Translations under genes and position numbers: made by a program
Assembly (NCBI GenBank): GCA_958348225.1
Contig: CATVYG010000008.1
Span: forward strand, 1-64,000
From: an uncultured Collinsella sp.
GTDB taxonomy: Bacteria; Actinomycetota; Coriobacteriia; Coriobacteriales; Coriobacteriaceae
DNA: 64,000 nucleotides
Reading direction: 5' to 3'
In this document: positions 28,872-36,442 of the stretch, piece after piece
Layout of the letters: every line of letters begins with the position of its first letter
How positions within the stretch are numbered: the stretch's first letter is position 1
Notes under the pieces: model-generated
Told to the model about the DNA's origin: nothing
Database searches by the model: none
The model's input: the letters and a program-made list of their open reading frames with translations, nothing else

Positions 28872-29165
28872 TTACTCCTGGTCGTCGCGACGGACGATCA
28901 TGTGGCGGACCACAGCGTCGGTGATGCGCAGGACGCGATCAAGCTCGGCGATCTGGGTAGGATCTGCGTGGAAGTTGATGAGGGTGTAGTCACCATCGGT
29001 GAGGTCGTTGATCTCGTAGGCGAGCTTGCGCTTGCCCCACTCGTCAACGGAGTCGACCTTGCCAGCGCCCTCAGCGATCGTGGTATCGATACGCTTCATA
29101 ACAGCGAGACGAGTCTCGGGGTCGAGCGACGGGTCAACAAAGAACAGCAGTTCATAAGCCTTCAT
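28872..29165 (-). CDS. rpsF: 30S ribosomal protein S6
   Basis: S6 pairs with S18 on the small subunit. The 97 residues start with MKAYELLFFVDPSLDPETR and include WGKRKLAYEINDLTDGDYTL. The ATG at 29163-29165 has GGAGG at good spacing. A promoter and a leader hairpin lie upstream, so this is the first gene of the rpsF-ssb-rpsR-rplI unit. Confidence 0.96.
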   Translation of the reverse strand: MKAYELLFFVDPSLDPETRLAVMKRIDTTIAEGAGKVDSVDEWGKRKLAYEINDLTDGDYTLINFHADPTQIAELDRVLRITDAVVRHMIVRRDDQE

Positions 29166-29191
29166 ATTGTCACCTCCTCTGGGCAAATGTG

Positions 29192-29220
29192 GCTTCAGGT
29201 CGTGAAGGTGCGCCTGAAGC
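29192..29220 (-). promoter_or_regulatory. rpsF leader hairpin
   Basis: On the minus strand GCTTCAGG and CCTGAAGC (8 bp) enclose 13 bases. It lies in the 5' leader about 25 bases before the rpsF ribosome site. S6-S18 is known to bind such leaders in many bacteria; whether the required internal CCG bulge exists here is not clear. Confidence 0.4.
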
Positions 29221-29236
29221 AGGAAAAGACTTGGTA

Positions 29237-29265
29237 ATAATATCTTTCAACCTCCCAGGCCGCAA
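29237..29265 (-). promoter_or_regulatory. Likely sigma-70 promoter for rpsF-ssb-rpsR-rplI
   Basis: The minus strand has TTGCGG (29260-29265), a 17-base spacer and TATTAT (29237-29242), about 70 bases upstream of the rpsF start. The rest of the 494-bp gap to the tRNA genes shows no gene. Confidence 0.6.
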
Positions 29266-29615
29266 GAATATGCAGCTACAACCTCATGACCTCCACATAT
29301 GCCCATACTCGCACCACGTTTCATGCGCATTCCAACCAAATGCCGACCAAGAGCTTGACGGATTTGTGGACAAGATACGGTGCCGTGGGGACAAGCTGAG
29401 CCAAGCCGCAGGTCAACGGGCACGAGGCTGTGGTCGCAAAATGCATACCAGTGGTCCAATTGATCGCCAAAAGATTTTGAATTCGTTTGCTCGTGGTCTA
29501 TAAAGTCCTTTTTTGAGCAATTCGCTTAGCATGATTTTGCTGGTCAGACTGCATGTGCCGCTCGTTTTAGGCACAGCGCGTGACACCATTGATCAAAAAA
29601 TGCTAAGTTTTCGGC

Positions 29616-29643
29616 TTGCACCTTGCGATTCCTCGTGTATACT
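29616..29643 (+). promoter_or_regulatory. Likely sigma-70 promoter for the tRNA-Ser genes
   Basis: TTGCAC (29616-29621), a 16-base spacer and TATACT (29638-29643) lie 16 bases before the first tRNA-Ser gene. Confidence 0.65.
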
Positions 29644-29659
29644 AACTTTCGCATTTAAC

Positions 29660-29750
29660 GGAGAGTTGTCCGAGTGGCCGAAGGAGCACGATTGGAAATC
29701 GTGTAGGCGTCAAAAGCGTCTCCAGGGTTCAAATCCCTGACTCTCCGCCA
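29660..29750 (+). tRNA. tRNA-Ser (anticodon GGA)
   Basis: A class II tRNA with a long variable arm. The acceptor strands GGAGAGT and ACTCTCC pair, the anticodon loop is TTGGAAA with GGA for UCC/UCU serine codons, the T-arm is GGGTTCAAATCCC, and CCA is encoded (29748-29750). Confidence 0.95.
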
Positions 29751-29758
29751 GTTAATTC

Positions 29759-29790
29759 CAAAGCAGGCCTTCGAGCCTGCTTTGTTTTTA
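29759..29790 (+). terminator. Rho-independent terminator
   Basis: CAAAGCAGGC pairs with GCCTGCTTTG around CTTCGA and is followed by TTTTTA. It ends the tRNA-Ser(GGA) transcript. Confidence 0.9.
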
Positions 29791-29798
29791 CCCCACGC

Positions 29799-29889
29799 GG
29801 AGGGGTGGCAGAGTGGTTGAATGCGGCGGTCTCGAAAACCGTTTGGCCTGTATAAGGTCACGAGGGTTCGAATCCCTCCTCCTCCGCCA
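29799..29889 (+). tRNA. tRNA-Ser (anticodon CGA)
   Basis: A class II tRNA. The acceptor arm GGAGGGG pairs with CTCCTCC using one G-U pair, the anticodon loop is CTCGAAA with CGA for UCG, the T-arm is GGGTTCGAATCCC and CCA is encoded. A tRNA terminator follows directly. Confidence 0.95.
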
Positions 29890-29900
29890 TTTAGATTGAG

Positions 29901-29932
29901 AAAGCTCCCGAGAATGGGAGCTTTTTTCTTTT
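29901..29932 (+). terminator. Rho-independent terminator
   Basis: AAGCTCCC and GGGAGCTT flank a short loop and are followed by TTTTCTTTT. It ends the tRNA-Ser(CGA) transcript. Confidence 0.9.
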
Positions 29933-29954
29933 GAGTCCCCAACAAGCAAATACA

Positions 29955-30080
29955 GCGGAGGAGGAGGGATTCGAACCCGCCAGGGCGCAAAGCGTAAAGA
30001 AAACGCGCCAGTGGCGCGTTTTTAGCGCAGCGCGGTCGGCGCAAGCCGACCGGATAAATTTTGAGCGGAGCTCAAAATTT
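29955..30080 (-). repeat. Inverted tRNA-Ser 3'-end copy plus three hairpins
   Basis: Positions 29955-29978 are an exact 24-nt reverse complement of the T-arm and acceptor end of tRNA-Ser(CGA) (29864-29887). Next come three perfect hairpins: AAAACGCGCC/GGCGCGTTTT (30000-30022), CGGTCGGC/GCCGACCG (30033-30052) and AAATTTTGAGC/GCTCAAAATTT (30056-30080). No D-arm or anticodon arm accompanies the copy, so it is not a tRNA gene. It may be a remnant of an integration event or a tRNA-linked repeat family. Confidence 0.7.
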
Positions 30081-30100
30081 GGACATCCCTCCTATTCGAC

Positions 30101-30148
30101 CACGCCCCCATCGCGTTCAGCATCCACGCCCCCATCGCGTTCAGCATC
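30101..30148. repeat. Tandem 24-bp duplication
   Basis: Two exact copies of a unit that starts CACGCCCCCATCG and ends TTCAGCATC lie head to tail at 30101-30124 and 30125-30148. The rest of the gap up to 30282 shows no gene. Confidence 0.9.
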
Positions 30149-30282
30149 AACCCAGATCCCCAAACATGGTACCTACGCCCCCACCCAGTCCCGACCGTTT
30201 GCCGAGCAATAGGGTCGCAATCGGCGCCGAACATGTACTATGTACGGGCATTGTCTAAACCAGCAACCCAAAGGACCCCATC

Positions 30283-30972
30283 TTGCCCGTCGTCGCCGCT
30301 ATGACCGTTACCTCACACGCCACGGATGCCATGGTCGCCATCCCGTTTTGGCTCGAAATGTTCGCCGTCGTCGCGGCTTCAATCTCGGGCGTGTTGGTCG
30401 CGCGCGAGCACAAGCTTGACCTGGTGGGCGCGGTCGCGCTCGCGGTGGTCTGCGGTCTGGGCGGAGGTCTCTTGCGCGACATGACGCTGCAGGTGGGCAA
30501 CGTCTACATCCTCAACCAGCCGATGGCACTCCCGCTTTCCATTGCCACGGCGGCCATCATCTATATTTTCCCGGCAATCGTCGACAAACCCGAAAAACTC
30601 ATTCCCCTGCTCGACATCATCTCGGTCGGCATCTACGCCGCCACTGGAGCAGACAAGGCGCTGGTCTACGGCTTTGCGCCGGCGGTGTGCATCATGATGG
30701 GCTTTTTCACCGCGGTAGGCGGCGGCATGCTGCGCGACGGCTTTATGGGCGTGGTTCCGGGCATTTTCCAACGTACTAACTTTTATGCCATCGCCGCCAT
30801 CGCCGGATCGACAAGCTATGTGTGTCTCGTTATGAGCGGCATCATGAGCAATGTCGCCGCGCTGGTCGTGTGCGTTGTCGTGACCATGGGTCTGCGCTGG
30901 CTGTCGCTGCGCTTTGATATCAAAAGCCCCACCGAGGAAGACATCGCACGCTTTTTGCATCGCAAAAAGTAG
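30283..30972 (+). CDS. TRIC cation channel family protein (UPF0126, YadS-like)
   Basis: A 229-residue membrane protein with about seven helices. It shows the two copies of the family motif, GLGGGLLRD (about residues 64-72) and GGGMLRDG in the second half, which line the pore of trimeric intracellular cation channels. In bacteria a K+ role has been shown for some members. The start TTG at 30283 has AAAGGA at good spacing; an ATG six codons later lacks a ribosome site. Confidence 0.88.
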   Translation: MPVVAAMTVTSHATDAMVAIPFWLEMFAVVAASISGVLVAREHKLDLVGAVALAVVCGLGGGLLRDMTLQVGNVYILNQPMALPLSIATAAIIYIFPAIVDKPEKLIPLLDIISVGIYAATGADKALVYGFAPAVCIMMGFFTAVGGGMLRDGFMGVVPGIFQRTNFYAIAAIAGSTSYVCLVMSGIMSNVAALVVCVVVTMGLRWLSLRFDIKSPTEEDIARFLHRKK

Positions 30973-31079
30973 ACAGCGCGGCACGACCCTTCGAAATGCA
31001 ACCGAGAGGTTCTTTTAGAGCGCCCACGCGTTGGGTACCCTGTTAGGTATATGCCGAACACTTAACAAAAGGATCAACC

Positions 31080-32225
31080 ATGGCTTTCAATCAAACCGCG
31101 ACGGCGCCGTCACACAAGATACGTCGCTGCCTACTTATGGCATTCGCGCTCATCGCGCTCGCGCTCACCGCTCTTCCCACGGCGTCATTTGCTGGCACGG
31201 ACACGGCAGGCAATGTCCTTGCGACCGACAATGACGTCGATCCGTCTGGCGTCGAGGGTGACCTGTACTGGGCCGGCCAGGCCCTCAACTTGGACGATGC
31301 GTCCATCGGCCGCGACATAATTGCAGCAGGCGAGAGCCTCTCCATCCGCGACTGCACGGTGGGCGGCGCCGTCCGCTTGGCGGCGCGCACCATCGACGTT
31401 GCCAAGACCACGGTTGATGGCAGTGTGACCGTTGCCGGCCAGCATGTCGTGCTCAATTCCGACAGCACCGCCAACTGTTTTTACGCGATAGGCGAGACGG
31501 TTGCCCTGCGCGGCTCTACCAAGTCGGCAGCGCTTGCGGGCGATACGGTGACTATCGATGGCACCGTCGAGGGCGATGTTGAGGTTTGGGCCGACAAGCT
31601 CATCCTGGGCAAGAACGCCCACATCACCGGCACCGTGAACGCGCACGTCTCCGAGGACCCTGAGCGTGCCGCGGGAGCCGAAGTCGGCGCGCTCAAGATC
31701 GACCGCACCGAGAACGAGGATACTTCCACCGTTAACGATGTCATCGGCGGTATCGTCGCCGCGGCACTCTCGACCTGCTTTGTCGCTCTGCTTCTCGAGC
31801 TCGTCTTCCCGCGCGCGACCGCCAGCGCCGCCGGCATGCTCCACCAGCGCCCCATGCCCCTGTGGGTGAGCGGTCTTCTGAGCACGATTGCTGTCGTCCC
31901 CGCCGTCTTGCTGCTGATTATCTCTATCGCTGGTCTGTCGCTTGCCGGAGCCCTCTTGTGCGGCGTTATCGGCATCGCGTTGGTGTCGAGTGCCTTTGCG
32001 GGGTGTGCGATCGTCCGCATGGTCGGACACAACCAGAACCGCTACGCCATGGCAGCCGTGGGTGGCATCGCCGCGGGCACGCTTACGGCAATCCCCCTCG
32101 TAGGCGATTTCATCAGCGGCGTGGCCTTCGTCTTTACGCTCGGCTACATCATCCAAATCATTTGGCGCAACGCCCACCTCAAACCGCAGCAGCCAGCTAA
32201 CACGCCAGGACTCCCCACCGCTTAG
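31080..32225 (+). CDS. Bactofilin-like membrane protein with signal peptide
   Basis: A 381-residue exported protein. A basic N-terminus and hydrophobic core end at a likely cleavage site SFA-GT (about residue 38). The next 150 residues are short repeated strands such as IGRDIIAAGESLSI, TVDGSVTVAGQHVVL and TVEGDVEVWADKLIL, the pattern of a bactofilin-like beta-helix. About four membrane helices follow (from about 225). The bactofilin-like part is thus likely outside the cell. AAAGGA precedes the ATG. Its function is unknown. Confidence 0.75.
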   Translation: MAFNQTATAPSHKIRRCLLMAFALIALALTALPTASFAGTDTAGNVLATDNDVDPSGVEGDLYWAGQALNLDDASIGRDIIAAGESLSIRDCTVGGAVRLAARTIDVAKTTVDGSVTVAGQHVVLNSDSTANCFYAIGETVALRGSTKSAALAGDTVTIDGTVEGDVEVWADKLILGKNAHITGTVNAHVSEDPERAAGAEVGALKIDRTENEDTSTVNDVIGGIVAAALSTCFVALLLELVFPRATASAAGMLHQRPMPLWVSGLLSTIAVVPAVLLLIISIAGLSLAGALLCGVIGIALVSSAFAGCAIVRMVGHNQNRYAMAAVGGIAAGTLTAIPLVGDFISGVAFVFTLGYIIQIIWRNAHLKPQQPANTPGLPTA

Positions 32226-32235
32226 CCGCCAACCA

Positions 32236-32262
32236 CCATAAAGGGGCCAGGCACCTTTGTGG
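32236..32262. repeat. Short hairpin repeat 3' of the bactofilin-like gene
   Basis: ACCATAAAGG and CCTTTGTGGT pair imperfectly around GGCCAGGCA. It resembles the AAAGG/CCTTT hairpins near 763-800. Confidence 0.45.
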
Positions 32263-32290
32263 TGGTGCAGACCAGCTCAGTCCCTGTGCA

Positions 32291-32330
32291 CAAAAAAGGG
32301 CGCCGACCATCGCGGTCGACGCCCTTTCTC
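32291..32330 (-). terminator. Terminator after typA, possibly bidirectional
   Basis: GGGCGCCGACC and GGTCGACGCCC pair with one mismatch around ATCGC. On the minus strand it runs into TTTTTT; on the plus strand TTTCTCGTT follows. Confidence 0.85.
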
Positions 32331-32354
32331 GTTAGACGCTATAAAGCCCAGCGC

Positions 32355-34193
<1,839 letters not shown>

Positions 34194-34310
34194 GTAGTTC
34201 CCCTATCTTCTATCCATATACAAACGGCACGCGTATGCGACCCGCCCAGCGATGCAACGCTCAGCGGGAATATTGAGCCTTTTACCGAAAACTCGTTTAT
34301 TTTAGCGATT

Positions 34311-34760
34311 TTAGATGAGAGGGGTTTCCTCACCTGCAGGTTCAGGGTCGCTCCACATAAAACCATCGCCGGCGCCCATGCCCTCATACAGCACATATGC
34401 CGAAAAACCACTCTCGAGCGTGGTTTCGAAGAAGCTCACGAGCAGAGCATCGTGATAGCCGCCGTCAATCTCGACGCAGCCGGTGTAGCCGATGGCATAG
34501 CGAGCGATACGGCCCAGGCCCTCGTCCTTAAGACCCATCTTGTGCTCGGAGATAAAGTTGGTGGCCGCCTCGAGGCACGCCTCTTCGCCATCCTCATCGA
34601 GCGCCGCCAGATAACGGTTGGAAGCGGCGTCCTCAATTGCCACGACCACGCCAGGGTTTTCACCGGCGGCAAGGTCGTCCAAGAACGCGCCGATCAGATC
34701 GCACACCATGGCGTCGAGCTCGGCGGAGACGTTACCGGCGTCCTGCATATCCTGTGCCAT
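34311..34760 (-). CDS. Uncharacterised acidic protein
   Basis: I do not recognise this 149-residue protein. It is acidic, has no membrane segment, and holds a mix of helices (DAMVCDLIGAFLDDLAAG) and strands (GVVVAIEDAASNRYLAALD, YHDALLVSFF). It starts with a clear GGAAGG site and lies between typA and a small membrane protein on the same strand. Confidence 0.75.
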   Translation of the reverse strand: MAQDMQDAGNVSAELDAMVCDLIGAFLDDLAAGENPGVVVAIEDAASNRYLAALDEDGEEACLEAATNFISEHKMGLKDEGLGRIARYAIGYTGCVEIDGGYHDALLVSFFETTLESGFSAYVLYEGMGAGDGFMWSDPEPAGEETPLI

Positions 34761-34790
34761 CTTTAGACCTTCCCATCGAGTTTGGCGTCG

Positions 34791-35180
34791 TTACAGTTCT
34801 TGTGCCTCAGCAGCGATCTTAGCGGCAGCGTCGCGGGCGCGCATCATATCCATCGCGCGCTTGTCGAGTACCTTGATCTGACTGGTCAGCATGACCGCAT
34901 CGACCACGTCCCAGATCACCAGGCCCGTAGAGATCGAAAACCCAAGCGCACCAACTGTACCACGAAGGCGCGAGCAGATTGCCGCAACAAGGGCGGAGAT
35001 GACAACCATCTTGATAAACGAGCCGCGGCGTTCGCGAAGCGTGCGGGCCTGCGTCACATAGGCAATGCGAGCCGCCTCAGAAGCCTCCGAGCGCATCTGG
35101 GCCTCGCGGGCGATTGCAGCCGCTTCAGCCGACATCCCGCCGGCCATCAGCGAACGCTCCGCAACCTGGACGCCCCGCAT
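34791..35180 (-). CDS. Uncharacterised small membrane protein
   Basis: A 129-residue protein with a charged N-terminal helix (AIAREAQMRSEASEAARIAY), two predicted membrane segments (FIKMVVISALVAAICSRL and GFSISTGLVIWDVVDAVML) and an Ala/Lys-rich tail. I do not recognise the family. It begins directly after the stop of the DUF151 gene; a start at 35147 is also possible. Coupling suggests joint expression. Confidence 0.7.
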   Translation of the reverse strand: MRGVQVAERSLMAGGMSAEAAAIAREAQMRSEASEAARIAYVTQARTLRERRGSFIKMVVISALVAAICSRLRGTVGALGFSISTGLVIWDVVDAVMLTSQIKVLDKRAMDMMRARDAAAKIAAEAQEL

Positions 35181-35681
35181 TTAGAAGTCATCGGGGGAGA
35201 GCGTATGGACGAACTCGTCGAACTTCTCGAACTCCTGCTCGTCGTCGACTTCCTCGGCGTGGGTAGAAACAGTGCCCAGGCGATTCATGATGTCGTCCTC
35301 CACAAACATGGGGGCATTGCTGCGCACGGCAAGGGCAATGGCATCACTGGGGCGGGCGTCGATCTTGCGCTCGTCACCATCGGCCAGTACGACGATCGTC
35401 GCGTAGAACACCGGCGGCTCGGCGCGAACGATCTCGATGCGCTCGAGCTTGGCGCCCAGGGCGCCAACAGTATCGAGCAACAGGTCATGGGTAATCGGGC
35501 GCTCGGCGCGGCCGCTATCGATGCCGCGGCTGATGGCAGCGGCTTCAAACGAACCAGTCTGAATGGAAAGGGAACGCAGCGGCGCGGGCGAGTCCGATTT
35601 GCTGCAGCGCTCGCGAAGCACGATAAGCGATGGCACGGGACCGGCGGCCATGACGATGGTCTCTATGTCGACACGAACCAT
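35181..35681 (-). CDS. Bifunctional nuclease family protein (DUF151)
   Basis: A 166-residue protein of the DUF151 family, members of which have DNase and RNase activity. The block KIDARPSDAIALAVRSNAPMFVEDDI is the family hallmark, and PITHDLLLDTVGALGAKLERIEI fits. The start at 35681 has GGAGG upstream. The acidic C-terminus (EEVDDEQEFEKFDEF) resembles Coriobacteriia and actinobacterial members. Confidence 0.88.
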   Translation of the reverse strand: MVRVDIETIVMAAGPVPSLIVLRERCSKSDSPAPLRSLSIQTGSFEAAAISRGIDSGRAERPITHDLLLDTVGALGAKLERIEIVRAEPPVFYATIVVLADGDERKIDARPSDAIALAVRSNAPMFVEDDIMNRLGTVSTHAEEVDDEQEFEKFDEFVHTLSPDDF

Positions 35682-35795
35682 GGAACACCTCCGGTACGTA
35701 GCGGTTAACACGCGGCAGCTCCACCGCATTGAATAGCTATACTACCCAATCTTTCGCACAGCACACAAAACCAAAATGAGATTTATCGCAGACAA

Positions 35796-35826
35796 GAAAA
35801 AAGCCCCAAGGCAATGCCCCAGGGCT
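35796..35826 (-). terminator. Rho-independent terminator of the tRNA cluster
   Basis: On the minus strand AGCCC and GGGCT enclose a GGC-ATT-GCC stem and are followed by TTTTTT. It lies about 15 bases after the last tRNA-Ile. Confidence 0.8.
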
Positions 35827-35840
35827 CTTCACAGTTTTGA

Positions 35841-35917
35841 TGGTGGACCTGACAAGATTCGAACTTGTGACCTCCCGGTTATCAGCCGGACGCTCTAACC
35901 AACTGAGCTACAGGTCC
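35841..35917 (-). tRNA. tRNA-Ile (anticodon GAT), copy 1
   Basis: A complete cloverleaf: acceptor GGACCTG with CAGGTCC, anticodon loop CTGATAA with GAT, T-arm CAAGTTCGAATCTTG, CCA encoded. It is identical to the copy at 36065-36141 and follows tRNA-Ala by 4 bases once the CCA of that gene is counted. Confidence 0.96.
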
Positions 35918-35921
35918 ATCA

Positions 35922-35997
35922 TGGTGGAGGTTAGGGGGATCGAACCCCTGACCTCAGGCTTGCAAAGCCCGCGCTCTCCCAGCTGAGCTAAACCCCC
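35922..35997 (-). tRNA. tRNA-Ala (anticodon TGC)
   Basis: A complete cloverleaf: acceptor GGGGGTT with AACCTCC including the G3-U70 pair that marks tRNA-Ala, anticodon loop TTTGCAA with TGC, CCA encoded. Confidence 0.96.
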
Positions 35998-36008
35998 ACG
36001 GAGACAGT

Positions 36009-36053
36009 AATAAACACCCCAGCGGCGACTCGGCTCTCGCTGGGGTGTTTATT
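36009..36053. terminator. Perfect 16-bp hairpin inside the tRNA cluster
   Basis: AATAAACACCCCAGCG (36009-36024) pairs with CGCTGGGGTGTTTATT (36038-36053) around 13 bases. Both ends have TTTATT, so it may terminate either strand. It separates the upstream tRNA-Ile from tRNA-Ala. Confidence 0.8.
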
Positions 36054-36064
36054 GCGAAAGAAAG

Positions 36065-36141
36065 TGGTGGACCTGACAAGATTCGAACTTGTGACCTCCC
36101 GGTTATCAGCCGGACGCTCTAACCAACTGAGCTACAGGTCC
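36065..36141 (-). tRNA. tRNA-Ile (anticodon GAT), copy 2
   Basis: Identical over its full length to the gene at 35841-35917, with encoded CCA. It is the first gene of the cluster in the direction of transcription. Confidence 0.96.
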
Positions 36142-36189
36142 ATCGCGCAAGGGATATATTAGACGAGTCGTTACGCGCGCGTCAACAAC

Positions 36190-36374
36190 TTTTTTGAAAA
36201 TCTTTGGGAGGGGTTCGCCCCGGCCGCCCGGCGGCATATGAAGTCGCCTGCTCGGACAGTCCTGACTCGCAAGGAGAGCACATTAAGTGCTCTCCGGCTC
36301 GTGCGGAACTCGCGATCGACTTCATATGCCGCCGGGCGGCCGGGGCGAACGCGGGTCCCTAGGTTTTCAAAAAA
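36190..36374. repeat. Long hairpin D: 34-bp perfect arms with nested hairpin
   Basis: Arms 36213-36246 and 36317-36350 pair perfectly over 34 bp (from GTTCGCCCCGGCCG to ATGAAGTCG). The match extends outward to TTTTTTGAAAA (36190-36200) and TTTTCAAAAAA (36364-36374). The loop has a smaller hairpin, GGAGAGCAC-ATTAA-GTGCTCTCC. It fills the gap between gyrA and the tRNA cluster, and its outer edge is shared with the gyrA terminator T-run. Confidence 0.85.
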
Positions 36375-36402
36375 GCGGTCGGCGCGCAGGTGCGCCGACC
36401 GC
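36368..36402 (-). terminator. Rho-independent terminator of gyrBA
   Basis: GCGGTCGGCGC and GCGCCGACCGC (11 bp) enclose 6 bases and are followed on the minus strand by TTTTTT. Confidence 0.92.
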
Positions 36403-36442
36403 CGATATATGGGGTCTGATGTTTTTGACCGGAGAGGACTAC

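Noticed and set aside
29955..29978. A third tRNA-Ser gene on the minus strand
   Set aside because: Only the T-arm and acceptor end are present; no D-arm, anticodon arm or variable arm can be drawn.
35841..36141. Part of an rRNA operon
   Set aside because: tRNA-Ile and tRNA-Ala suggest one, but neither 16S nor 23S sequence lies on either side; gyrA and a DUF151 gene do.
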